Shown: in pieces, positions 27,937 to 36,565 of the stretch
Layout: every line of letters starts with the position of its first letter
Numbering within the stretch: position 1 is the stretch's first letter
NCBI GenBank assembly: GCA_947495125.1
Contig: CANLXL010000003.1
Location: forward strand, 310,001-374,000
From: an uncultured Flaviramulus sp.
GTDB lineage: Bacteria > Bacteroidota > Bacteroidia > Flavobacteriales > Flavobacteriaceae
Reading direction: 5' to 3'
DNA: 64,000 nucleotides
Notes under the pieces: generated by a model
The model's input: the letters and a program-made list of their open reading frames with translations, nothing else
What the model was told of the DNA's origin: nothing
Databases searched by the model: none
Position numbers and translations under genes: made by a program

Positions 27937-28722
27937 ATGAAAAATTTTTCACACAATAAAAGTGTTCTTAGACAGAAATTACAAAACCAAGAACTTTCAA
28001 TTGGTTCATGGTTAACAATTCCTCATCAAGCCGTTGTAGAGGTATTAAGTACTGCAGGGTTTGAATGGCTAGCAATTGACATGGAGCACTCACCAATAAA
28101 TGCTGAAACCATTATGAATTTGATTGGTCATATTCAGGGTAATGACATGCAAGCTTTAGTTCGTGTTTCAAAAAATGAAGAAGTGCCAATTAAAAGCGTT
28201 CTAGATGCCGGGGCCGATGGTGTTATTGTTCCAATGATAAAAAACAAAAAAGAGGCCATTGAGGCAGTTAACTATGTAAAATACCCTCCTATAGGAAAAC
28301 GTGGAGTAGGTTTAAATAGAGCACAAAAATACGGAACAGCTTTTGATACGTATCAAAAGTGGGTTAAAAATCATGCGGTAGTAATCGCTCAAATAGAGCA
28401 CATAGAAGCGGTTAACAACCTTGAAGAGATATTCTCTGTACCCGGTATTGATGGAATTATTGTCGGTCCATATGACTTATCAGCCTCGATGGGCTACCCG
28501 GGAGAATATGACAGACAAGATGTTAAAGAAGCTTTGGAGAGAATAGATATAATTGCTAAAAAGTTAAATAAACCGTTAGGGTTTCATGTTATAGATTCTG
28601 ACCATTCTAAAACTTTGGAGAAAATTAATAAAGGGTATTCATTTTTAGCCTTTAGTATTGATTTCTTTTTTCTAGGAGATAAAGCAAGACAAGAAATGAA
28701 TTTATTAAAGAAAAAATTATAG
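27937..28722 (+). CDS. HpcH/HpaI-family class II aldolase
   Basis: The 261-residue protein matches the HpcH/HpaI aldolase family, metal-dependent enzymes that cleave or form C-C bonds between pyruvate (or a related 2-oxoacid) and an aldehyde. Seen are GSWLTIPHQAVVEVL, the catalytic histidine in IDMEHSP, LVRVSK, the metal ligands in AQIEHIEAV and GPYDLSASMGYPG, all in normal order. It is embedded in a surface-polysaccharide operon, not an aromatic-degradation locus, so a biosynthetic use, making a 2-keto-3-deoxy-type acid, is more likely. The exact substrates are unknown. Confidence 0.85.
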   Translation: MKNFSHNKSVLRQKLQNQELSIGSWLTIPHQAVVEVLSTAGFEWLAIDMEHSPINAETIMNLIGHIQGNDMQALVRVSKNEEVPIKSVLDAGADGVIVPMIKNKKEAIEAVNYVKYPPIGKRGVGLNRAQKYGTAFDTYQKWVKNHAVVIAQIEHIEAVNNLEEIFSVPGIDGIIVGPYDLSASMGYPGEYDRQDVKEALERIDIIAKKLNKPLGFHVIDSDHSKTLEKINKGYSFLAFSIDFFFLGDKARQEMNLLKKKL

Positions 28723-28730
28723 TTTATAAT

Positions 28731-29609
28731 ATGAGGAACGTTTTAGTTTTTGGAGGTTTTGGTTTTTTAGGTTATTATCTTTTGAAAGAACTTTTAGCTC
28801 GAAATTATAATGTAATAGTAGCCGATATTAAGAGTAATGATGAATTTAAAAATGTTACCACTTATATCAACTGCGATATTTCTAAAAAAGACGAAGTTGA
28901 AGCTGTTTTTAACGACCAGAGCTATGACATTGTATATAATTTTGCTGGTTTTGCAAACTTAGATTTCGCAATTAAAGAACCTCTAAAAACTATGCAACTT
29001 AACATAATAGGGAACATGCATATTTTAGAAGCATGTATTAAGACAAATGTTAAAAAATTTGTATACGCTAGCAGTGCTTACGCCATGAGTAACAAAGGGT
29101 CTTTTTATGGAATAAGCAAATTAGCATCTGAAAAAATTATTGAAGAGTATCATGAAAAATACGGTTTAGACTTCACAATTCTCAGATATGGTTCGGTATA
29201 TTCAGAAAGAGATTATGACAATAATTACATATATAGTGTTGTAAAAAAGGCAGTGTTAAATAATAAGATTAACCATAATGGTGATGGGAATGAAATAAGA
29301 GAATATATTCATGCAGGTGATGCAGCTAAATTATCCGTAGATGTCATTGAATCTGAGTTGTTTAATAATATTCATGTAATATTAACCGGTACGGAACGAA
29401 TGAAGCGTTCGGAATTATTTGATATGATAAATGAAATTTTAAATAATAAAATAGAAATAGAATATAGTTATTCTAAGCCTCAAAACCACTATAAATTCAC
29501 ACCGTATTCTTTCGAACCATCATTAAGCAGAAAACTAGTGGCAAACCCGCATATAGATATGGGGCAGGGACTTTTAGAATGTATTAGATCTGTACATAAC
29601 AATGAATAA
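28731..29609 (+). CDS. NAD-dependent sugar-nucleotide epimerase/dehydratase (extended SDR)
   Basis: A 292-residue extended short-chain dehydrogenase with VFGGFGFLGYYLLKEL at the N-terminus, ASSAYAMSNKGSFYG holding the catalytic Ser, and YGISKLASEKI (YxxxK). The ending is close to UDP-glucose 4-epimerase relatives, but the substrate cannot be assigned. It follows the aldolase after 8 bases and overlaps the next gene by 8 bases, so it belongs to the same pathway. It may act on an unusual sugar acid or its nucleotide. Confidence 0.85.
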   Translation: MRNVLVFGGFGFLGYYLLKELLARNYNVIVADIKSNDEFKNVTTYINCDISKKDEVEAVFNDQSYDIVYNFAGFANLDFAIKEPLKTMQLNIIGNMHILEACIKTNVKKFVYASSAYAMSNKGSFYGISKLASEKIIEEYHEKYGLDFTILRYGSVYSERDYDNNYIYSVVKKAVLNNKINHNGDGNEIREYIHAGDAAKLSVDVIESELFNNIHVILTGTERMKRSELFDMINEILNNKIEIEYSYSKPQNHYKFTPYSFEPSLSRKLVANPHIDMGQGLLECIRSVHNNE

Positions 29610-30273
29610 ATTATTCAACATTAAAACTTTTAGCTCAAACCAGTTTATAAACAGCTCTGCGGAAGTATTAAAAACTATTATTGAGGAGCAACTAAAAGAA
29701 TCGGAGTTTATAACTATCGCTCTTTCTGGTGGAAACTCCCCCTTACCTGTTTATGAAACACTAAGCACTTTTGAATTAGAATGGCGTAGAATTATTTTTT
29801 TTTTAGTTGATGAAAGGTGTGTTCCTAATACAAGTTCTGAAAGTAATTATGGAAATATAAAGAAAAGGTTTTTTAAAAATATACAATCTCCTAATTTCCC
29901 AATCATAGAAGAAGAGCAGTCATTTAAAAAATGTGTTGACAATTATGAAAAACATATATTAGATAATGTAAAGAAATTCAATAATATACCACGTTTTGAT
30001 TTAATAATACTTGGAATGGGTTTAGACGGACATATAGCATCTTTATTCCCTAAGACTAAAGCTCTAAATGAAAAAAGACATCTTGTAGTATTAAACGATA
30101 TTCCTCAATTGAATACTCAACGAATTACAATGACTTATCCTCTAATAATGAATTCCAAAAAGTTGGTATTATTAATAAATGGAGAAGAAAAAAAGAAAGT
30201 TTTTATAGATTCACTGACCCAGGAGCTTCCGGTATCAGTCATAACTCCAAAAATTGACCTAATTTTAAATTAA
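29602..30273 (+). CDS. 6-phosphogluconolactonase-family protein
   Basis: A 223-residue protein of the lactonase/NagB-like family: ITIALSGGNSPLPVYETL is the sugar-phosphate-binding loop, FFLVDERCVPNTSSESNYG is the 6-phosphogluconolactonase signature, and LGMGLDGHIASLFP is the second conserved loop. In central metabolism it hydrolyses 6-phosphogluconolactone, but zwf and gnd are not next to it; here it lies within a polysaccharide operon. It may instead open a lactone or isomerise or deaminate a sugar phosphate that feeds the neighbouring enzymes. No N-terminal targeting signal. Confidence 0.8.
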   Translation: MNKLFNIKTFSSNQFINSSAEVLKTIIEEQLKESEFITIALSGGNSPLPVYETLSTFELEWRRIIFFLVDERCVPNTSSESNYGNIKKRFFKNIQSPNFPIIEEEQSFKKCVDNYEKHILDNVKKFNNIPRFDLIILGMGLDGHIASLFPKTKALNEKRHLVVLNDIPQLNTQRITMTYPLIMNSKKLVLLINGEEKKKVFIDSLTQELPVSVITPKIDLILN

Positions 30274-31050
30274 ATGAAAGAGATGAATAGATATATTAAA
30301 AAAGCAAAACATTATTTGAATAAATACTTATTGTCTAAGGTTAAACCAAATTTTAAACTAAATCATAAGGGAAAGGGTGTTATTAATTTTATTGATGTTG
30401 GATCTATTGGTGACCTTCCTGAGCCGTGGTATTGTAACGCTAATAAAGTAAAGTTCCTTGTTAATTTTGAACCTAACGATAGTATAAAGGAAGGGCCTAA
30501 CTATATAACTTTTAATACAGCGGTTTGGGAACGAGAAGAAAAAAAGCTGTTTTATATTTGTAAAGGATTTAAAGGAACAGGGTCGTCTTTATTTAAACAA
30601 AATTACGATTATGTTAGAAATAATTTTGAAGAATTAAAAAAAAGAGGATCACCTAGATTAGCTAACACATGGTTTGAAAGATCAAAGGTTTTGAGAACCC
30701 TCGAATTGGACTGTAAAACCATTGACTCTGTTGTTACAAGAAAATACCCAAATACTAAGTTTGATTTTATAAAAATAGATGCCCAAGGAGCTGAGTTGAA
30801 TATTTTAAAAGGATCTGAAAAACTATTGAAACAATGTACTGGACTTCACTTAGAACTTTTTACAATTCCACTTTATGAAGAAATAGCCCTTATGGATGAG
30901 GTTACGAACTATCTTTCAAATTTTGGTTTTAAATTAGTTAAAAAATTTCCTGCGCACGGCACATTTAATTCTCAGCATGATTGCTTATTTATGAAGACTA
31001 CTGATGATAAAATAATATCTCCAATAATCAGAGAAGTTTATGGGATTTAA
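30274..31050 (+). CDS. FkbM-family methyltransferase (first copy)
   Basis: The 258-residue protein has the FkbM pattern: INFIDVGSIGDLPEPW binding SAM, ..NFEPN.., and FDFIKIDAQGAELNILKGSE (about 165-185), the diagnostic FxKIDxxGxExxVLxG block. FkbM enzymes O-methylate sugars or polyketides. Its start codon immediately follows the preceding stop. It probably methylates a hydroxyl of the repeating-unit sugar. A second, clearly different FkbM gene follows after 83 bases. Confidence 0.85.
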   Translation: MKEMNRYIKKAKHYLNKYLLSKVKPNFKLNHKGKGVINFIDVGSIGDLPEPWYCNANKVKFLVNFEPNDSIKEGPNYITFNTAVWEREEKKLFYICKGFKGTGSSLFKQNYDYVRNNFEELKKRGSPRLANTWFERSKVLRTLELDCKTIDSVVTRKYPNTKFDFIKIDAQGAELNILKGSEKLLKQCTGLHLELFTIPLYEEIALMDEVTNYLSNFGFKLVKKFPAHGTFNSQHDCLFMKTTDDKIISPIIREVYGI

Positions 31051-31133
31051 TAATACAGATTAGTTCTCTATATAAAATAAGGTAAAACCATATAAATGTA
31101 TACAATTAAATTTACAGCATAAGAAAAATCGAA

Positions 31134-31904
31134 ATGAAAAAAATATTAAAAAACAAATTACCACCTAGGTTTTATTATTACTTAAAAAGAAAATTATCGA
31201 ATCAATTCGATGAACGTTATATTATATATGACTTTTTGGATTATAAAGGCGGGACCATGATCGATGTCGGATCTATGGATGGTTCTTCATTCATGCCTTT
31301 TCTATTAAATAACTGGACTGTTTTTGCTTTTGAACCAGATAAAAAAAACTATAGTTTAATTGATTCATATTTAAGCAAATGGAATTTGAATGCAAGGCTA
31401 CATGAAAAAGCAGTCTCAGATATTGTTGAAACGAAAACGTTTTATAAAAGTATGGCGTCTACCGGTATACCGAGTTTGTTAAAATTTAATAAGAATCAAG
31501 TGCCATCACATGAAGTTAGTACTATTATTCTTAAGGATTTTATACATGAAAATAATATAACTGAAATTGATTTTTTAAAAATTGATGTTGAAGGATATGA
31601 TTTTAATGTTATTAAGGGGAATGATTTTAATGTAGTAAAACCTAGGGTGATTTTGTGCGAGTTTGAAGATAAGAAAACAAAATTACTGGGGTACTCAGTA
31701 AAAGACATGGCAAAATATTTGTTAGACAGGGGCTATTTTATAATATATTCTATTTGGCACCCAATTGAAGAATACGGAGTTGAGCATAAATGGAGAAAAA
31801 TGTCATTAAGTATTAATGAAATTCGAGAGCTTGATTGGGGTAATATTATTGCATTTAAAAATGAAATAGATTTTAATGAATTTACACAAAAGCACAAGGT
31901 TTAA
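31134..31904 (+). CDS. FkbM-family methyltransferase (second copy)
   Basis: A 256-residue FkbM-type O-methyltransferase with GGTMIDVGSMDGSSFMPFL (SAM loop), FAFEPDKKNYSLI and EIDFLKIDVEGYDFNVIKGN. It is only distantly like the first copy, so it is not a recent tandem duplicate and may methylate another hydroxyl or sugar. Its last 29 bases overlap the start of the HAD phosphatase gene. Confidence 0.86.
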   Translation: MKKILKNKLPPRFYYYLKRKLSNQFDERYIIYDFLDYKGGTMIDVGSMDGSSFMPFLLNNWTVFAFEPDKKNYSLIDSYLSKWNLNARLHEKAVSDIVETKTFYKSMASTGIPSLLKFNKNQVPSHEVSTIILKDFIHENNITEIDFLKIDVEGYDFNVIKGNDFNVVKPRVILCEFEDKKTKLLGYSVKDMAKYLLDRGYFIIYSIWHPIEEYGVEHKWRKMSLSINEIRELDWGNIIAFKNEIDFNEFTQKHKV

Positions 31905-32559
31905 AAACATTTTTTTTGATTTTGATGGTGTTATTGCAGAATCAGTAAGTGCCAAAACAGATGCGTTTAAAGAGATGTATTTACCATATGGAAAAGAAAT
32001 AGTAGGTCAAGTTGTTGATTATCATGTAAATAACGGGGGTGTTTCAAGATATGAAAAGTTCAAGTACTGGGAAAAAACTTTTTTCCGGAAAGATATTTCA
32101 GAGGTGAGAGTTCAGGAAATGGCGCAAGAATTTTCGAATTTAGTATTGAAAAAGGTTATTAACTCTAAAGAAGTTTCAGGAGCTGAATATTTTATAAAAA
32201 AGTACTCCGAAACAATGAACTTTTGGATTATAACGGGAACTCCTACTAAAGAAATTGAAGTTATAACCAAAGAGCGAAATATTAAAGACTACTTTTTAGG
32301 TGTTCATGGGTCTCCTGAAAGTAAACAATATTGGACAGAGTTTTTAATAGAAACACATAATTTAAAGCGGGAAGAGACGCTATTTCTGGGAGATGCGACT
32401 ACTGATCAAGACGCTGCTGAATTCTCAAAACTACATTTTATCCTTAGAGACAATGACGAGAACCATAATCTTTTTAATGATTATAAGGGAAATAGATTTA
32501 AAGATTTTTTTGAATTAGAAGAGAAAATTAAAAGACATTTATTATTTACTCAACCATGA
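31876..32559 (+). CDS. HAD-superfamily phosphatase (phosphoglycolate-phosphatase-like)
   Basis: The 227-residue protein has motif I at FFDFDGVIAESVSAK (about 14-28), motif II at WIITGTPTKEI, and motif IV at ETLFLGDATTDQDAAEF, with a helical cap domain between I and II. It probably removes phosphate from a sugar phosphate or phospho-acid made in this pathway. Start: the chosen ATG lies 29 bases inside the preceding gene; the next ATG would delete motif I, so the overlap is real. It overlaps the dehydrogenase by 4 bases (ATGA). Confidence 0.85.
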   Translation: MNLHKSTRFKNIFFDFDGVIAESVSAKTDAFKEMYLPYGKEIVGQVVDYHVNNGGVSRYEKFKYWEKTFFRKDISEVRVQEMAQEFSNLVLKKVINSKEVSGAEYFIKKYSETMNFWIITGTPTKEIEVITKERNIKDYFLGVHGSPESKQYWTEFLIETHNLKREETLFLGDATTDQDAAEFSKLHFILRDNDENHNLFNDYKGNRFKDFFELEEKIKRHLLFTQP

Positions 32560-33491
32560 AAGTATTACTAACAACAACATCTTTTCAAGACACACCTGGG
32601 GTACATCAAGATCTGCTATATAACCAAGGCTTTGAAATAGACACCTTAAGAGGTCCTATTCTTGAAATGGAATTATTTTCGATTATTCAAAATTATGATG
32701 CCGTAATATGTGGTGATGATGAGTATACGGAAAAAGTGATTAAAAAAGGAGCTGAAGGGAACCTTAAATATATATGTAAATATGGGGTAGGATTAGATAG
32801 AATTGATTTGGATGCCGCTAAAAAATACAATGTTCCAGTTACTAATTGCCCCGCAGTAAATCAAGTATCGGTTTCAGAACACGTACTAGCTCTATTACTT
32901 GCTTTTGAAAGAAATATTCACCTACAATATAATTCAGTACAACAAGGAAGTTGGAAACGCTGGGTGGGTAATGAAATTGAAGGTAAAACAATTGGTATTG
33001 TTGGTCTGGGAGCTGTTGGAAAAGAGCTCGCAAAAAAATCTAGTGCGCTCGGTATGAAAGTTCTTGGTTTTGATTTAAATAGAGATGAAGCTTTTTTAGA
33101 TAAGCACAAGGAGGTTGTTTTTGTAAATTCCATTGAAACTATATATTCACAGGCGGACGTAATTAGTTTGCATTTACCACATACGCCAAAAACAGAGCGT
33201 TTGATTAATAGAGAAGTCATTTTTAAAAAGCTGAAGCAACAACCAATATTAATTAATACAGCACGGGGAAAGTTAGTAGATTCCAAAGCTTTGATTGAAG
33301 GGCTTAAAGAGCAAAAACTAAGAGCATATCTAACCGACGTATTGGAGCATGAACCTATGCTAAGCGATGAGGTTTTAAGAGGGGTAGATAATATTATAAT
33401 TACACCACATGTAGGTTCAAGAACATTCCAAAGTGTTCAAAGGCAAGGATTAATGGCAGTAAACAACCTAATAAAATTGATTAATGACTAG
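32556..33491 (+). CDS. D-2-hydroxyacid dehydrogenase (phosphoglycerate-dehydrogenase-like)
   Basis: A 311-residue NAD-dependent dehydrogenase of the D-isomer-specific family. Seen are KYGVGLDRIDLDAAKKYNVP, the NAD-binding TIGIVGLGAVGKELAKK (about 147-163), INTARGKLVDSKAL (catalytic Arg), DVLEHEPM (catalytic Glu) and TPHVGSRT (catalytic His). There is no ACT domain, as in short PGDHs. It would oxidise a D-hydroxyacid (such as 3-phosphoglycerate or D-glycerate) to a 2-oxoacid, which could supply the HpaI-type aldolase. It overlaps the next gene by 8 bases. Confidence 0.86.
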   Translation: MKVLLTTTSFQDTPGVHQDLLYNQGFEIDTLRGPILEMELFSIIQNYDAVICGDDEYTEKVIKKGAEGNLKYICKYGVGLDRIDLDAAKKYNVPVTNCPAVNQVSVSEHVLALLLAFERNIHLQYNSVQQGSWKRWVGNEIEGKTIGIVGLGAVGKELAKKSSALGMKVLGFDLNRDEAFLDKHKEVVFVNSIETIYSQADVISLHLPHTPKTERLINREVIFKKLKQQPILINTARGKLVDSKALIEGLKEQKLRAYLTDVLEHEPMLSDEVLRGVDNIIITPHVGSRTFQSVQRQGLMAVNNLIKLIND

Positions 33492-35319
33492 TTTCTTAAC
33501 GAAGAAAGTAAAGTTATTGGATGTTTTTTTTTACGCATTAGCTTTTTATCCATTACTAAAATTCAACCTCTCATCGATAGCTTTATTTGCACTATGCTTT
33601 TTTATAGTTTACCACTCGTATAAGTCCAAGACTTTCTCTTTGACAAATAAAAGTGTTAAAACTTTTTTTTTCTTATCATTTTATTTAATCGTAGTAACAA
33701 TTTCTATTGCTTATTCAGAAAATAAAGAAGATGCCGTTAAAAGAGTTACAAGACTAATTCCATTACTAATAGTTCCGGCCATTTTAATCTTTTGTAAACC
33801 AATAATAAAGTTAGAAAAAAGAAACCGTATTCTAAACGTGTTTTTATTTACAAATCTAATTTATATAATTATTCTATTTGGTGCTTATCTTTTGCATATA
33901 AAAACGACAGGAATCACTGATATTTCGTTTGAAGAATTGGTATCTAGGAGAAACGAGTTTCAATTTATATTAAACCAGTATTTTGGCGAAGACCTACTAA
34001 ATCCGCATAAAGCTTATTTCTCAATGGGATTTGTTGTTCTGGCGATATTTTCGCTTCACGAATCTGTCAAAAACTTTAGCAGGAGTAAGATTAGATGTCT
34101 AATTTACTTTTCTCTTTTTTTCTTTTTTTCTTTTTTGATTTTACTCACGTTTTCGTTTCCAAATGTAATAGCTCTAATATTATCAATAACCGTATTTATT
34201 ATATACAACATTAAGAACCGTAAGCTAGAAAGGTTGTCTGTCTTTGTGATTTCCTTGACAGTTGTTTGTGGAATAAGTTTAGGTATATATCATAAGTCTG
34301 ATGATATTGATGTTAAAAGAGGGTTAAACTTTATTGAATCTATTTTTAAAAGGGAGCGCATAGAATTAAACGATCCAAGAATTGAAATTTATAAAAGTAT
34401 AAACTCACTTTATCAAAAAGTGGGTATAAGAGAGGCTTTGTTTGGCTTTGGAATTGGTGATGTACAAGATAAACTTAATAATGAATATACAGCGAGAATA
34501 GTTAATACTAACAAAAAAAACAAATTGCTGTTTAGTGAAGAATTTAATAATGATTATTGGTTTAAGAATAATATTTATACAATACCAAATACGCTAAAGT
34601 CACCTGTTGGGTCAAAAAAGGCAGATGTTTTGAAAGAAAAGCAATCCACAATAGAATCATCATATAATATTTCGAATAAAATCTTCTCAGAAAAAAAAAG
34701 GGAGTATACTTTTTCGGTATATGCGAAAAAAGGAACAGCAAAACATCTGACACTAAGGTTGGGAGATATTGGGCAGAGAGCAACTTTTAATTTAGAAGAA
34801 GGGAAATATGAGGTGTTTAATAACTTAGTAAGTCCAAGAATATATGCAGAAGGAGATTGGTATAGATGTTCTATAACTACACAAATAAAAGGAGAGGCTT
34901 TGATTATTATTGGAATTTCCAATAAGGAAAACAAGTACAAATATTTTGGTAATAAGAGAGAATTGTATATATGGGGAGCGCAGTTAGAACAGGGAAAGGA
35001 TTTGACACCATATGTAAATAATAATAGCGAGTTATTAAAATACATATCAGAAAGAGAATTAAATACACATAACAACTATCTTTATTTTTTATTAGCTGGA
35101 GGTGTTTTTTGCTTAGTCGGCTTTTTATTAGTTATAGGCTTTTTATTTTTCATCTCTCTCAGAAACAAAGATGTTTTTCAATTAACATTTTGTATTATTA
35201 TTGCGGTTAATTTTTTAACTGAAAACATTCTATCTAGACATTTGGGGTTAATTTTTATCTCTTTTATGTTACTTATTTTTTTCACAAACAATCAAAAAAA
35301 TATTGAAACAGAAACTTAA
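33484..35319 (+). CDS. O-antigen ligase/polymerase family membrane protein with inserted phage-fiber-like module
   Basis: A 611-residue integral membrane protein. Residues about 1-290 contain about eight to ten hydrophobic helices like WaaL/Wzy proteins, followed by FGFGIGDVQDKL (about 320-331). The hallmark HNNYLYFLLAGG, where the His near residue 529 is the family's conserved loop residue, comes before the last two to three helices. Between them, at about 348-511, sits an extra soluble module with LLFSEEFNNDYWFKN, YTFSVYAK, DWYRCSIT and YIWGAQLEQGKDLTPYV; these match the order of motifs in a domain often found in phage fibers and other secreted proteins. It would lie in the large extracytoplasmic loop, next to the ligase/polymerase active site. 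A typical homologue is about 400-450 residues. Confidence 0.85.
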   Translation: MTSFLTKKVKLLDVFFYALAFYPLLKFNLSSIALFALCFFIVYHSYKSKTFSLTNKSVKTFFFLSFYLIVVTISIAYSENKEDAVKRVTRLIPLLIVPAILIFCKPIIKLEKRNRILNVFLFTNLIYIIILFGAYLLHIKTTGITDISFEELVSRRNEFQFILNQYFGEDLLNPHKAYFSMGFVVLAIFSLHESVKNFSRSKIRCLIYFSLFFFFSFLILLTFSFPNVIALILSITVFIIYNIKNRKLERLSVFVISLTVVCGISLGIYHKSDDIDVKRGLNFIESIFKRERIELNDPRIEIYKSINSLYQKVGIREALFGFGIGDVQDKLNNEYTARIVNTNKKNKLLFSEEFNNDYWFKNNIYTIPNTLKSPVGSKKADVLKEKQSTIESSYNISNKIFSEKKREYTFSVYAKKGTAKHLTLRLGDIGQRATFNLEEGKYEVFNNLVSPRIYAEGDWYRCSITTQIKGEALIIIGISNKENKYKYFGNKRELYIWGAQLEQGKDLTPYVNNNSELLKYISERELNTHNNYLYFLLAGGVFCLVGFLLVIGFLFFISLRNKDVFQLTFCIIIAVNFLTENILSRHLGLIFISFMLLIFFTNNQKNIETET

Positions 35320-36565
35320 ATTATTATTCAACAAGTATATTTCAGAAAACCTAGGCTTGGTAAATATTTTTGGTAAGTCGTTTGGGCGCATTCTTTATTT
35401 GCTTTTACTCGCTTATTTTTCTTATAAATTAAGCATAAAGCACTTTGCAGAGTTTGCTATTTTTTGGTCTAGTTTAAGAATGTTCTCTTTTTACGGAAAT
35501 AATAATTTACAAATAATATACTTTAATAAAGCTCGAAGACATTTAATAGAAAAAAAAGAATGGCCAATTGTAGTGTCTAGCAATATTGTATTGACTTCAA
35601 CTTTCTTTTGTATAATAATTACCATTATCTCTTTCTTTTTGTTTGATGGATTAAGTGTAGCTTTGATATTACTTGCTTGTTTAATATGCTATATAATAAT
35701 TAGAAATATTTCAGAGTTTGCCAAAGTAGATAATAATTTATTTTTATCAATATTTATTGATGATGTACTTTTTTATATACTGTTTTTTATATTAAGTATC
35801 GTTGGCTTAAATTATTTTAACCATATAAATATGGTTATTTATGCACTTTTAGTCGCATCTCTTTTAACCGCAACAATAGGGTTGCTTTTATTTATAAAAA
35901 AGTTTAAAATAAAAATCAAAACATATAAAATTAGTACTAAACATTTTTCATCGAATGATTTCAAGCTTGGGCTGAATTATACTTTTTTAAGAGGAAATGA
36001 AGTTTTATCGAATTTTGCAGTTAGATATTTAGGGCAAATATATTTTGGGGATTTATTTGTTGCATACGCACATATTATGTATCAATTCTATAATATTTTT
36101 AGTTTGCTAACTATGTCTACCGTCTCAGGACTTCAATCTAAAATTACGGTTAAAGCTATGAATGAATTTACAAAAGAATTCTTTAATTCTAGTTATAAAA
36201 AAATTCAAAAAACATTACTGCCATTTGTAGTTGCAATGTTCATAGCATTAGTTTTAATTAGTAATCAGGTTTTATCTTGGTTCTTCCCTAAGTTTGTTTC
36301 TTACAGTGGTTTGTTGTTAAAGGTTGGGTTTGTAGGTTTAATATTTGCCTTTATTCAACCCCTTGTTTTCATCTTAGTATATAATAATCAATTTACAAAT
36401 ATTAAAAAGTTGAATATTACTCAGTATATTGTAATGGTTATACTGTTCTCATTACCATTAGTGTTTTCAAACGTTAACGAGGAATATTGGTTTTTGTTAG
36501 TTATGATTTCACTATTGTTAGTTCAAGGGCTATTCGCCTGGTTAAATTATATAAGAATTAAATGA
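35303..36565 (+). CDS. Wzx-like polysaccharide flippase
   Basis: A 420-residue membrane protein with about 12 hydrophobic helices and the topology of the MATE/Wzx (polysaccharide transport) superfamily. The start is a TTG inside the 3' end of the preceding gene (17-base overlap); an ATG further in would lose the first helix. Sequence motifs of Wzx are weak, so the call rests on topology, length and its place between two O-antigen polymerase/ligase homologues. It would flip lipid-linked repeat units to the periplasm. Confidence 0.75.
   Translation: MKQKLKLLFNKYISENLGLVNIFGKSFGRILYLLLLAYFSYKLSIKHFAEFAIFWSSLRMFSFYGNNNLQIIYFNKARRHLIEKKEWPIVVSSNIVLTSTFFCIIITIISFFLFDGLSVALILLACLICYIIIRNISEFAKVDNNLFLSIFIDDVLFYILFFILSIVGLNYFNHINMVIYALLVASLLTATIGLLLFIKKFKIKIKTYKISTKHFSSNDFKLGLNYTFLRGNEVLSNFAVRYLGQIYFGDLFVAYAHIMYQFYNIFSLLTMSTVSGLQSKITVKAMNEFTKEFFNSSYKKIQKTLLPFVVAMFIALVLISNQVLSWFFPKFVSYSGLLLKVGFVGLIFAFIQPLVFILVYNNQFTNIKKLNITQYIVMVILFSLPLVFSNVNEEYWFLLVMISLLLVQGLFAWLNYIRIK

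Noticed and set aside
34575-35075. Minus-strand frame of 166 codons within the O-antigen ligase insertion
   Set aside because: The plus-strand frame carries conserved motifs across this stretch and flows without a break into the membrane part; the minus-strand frame is a shadow.
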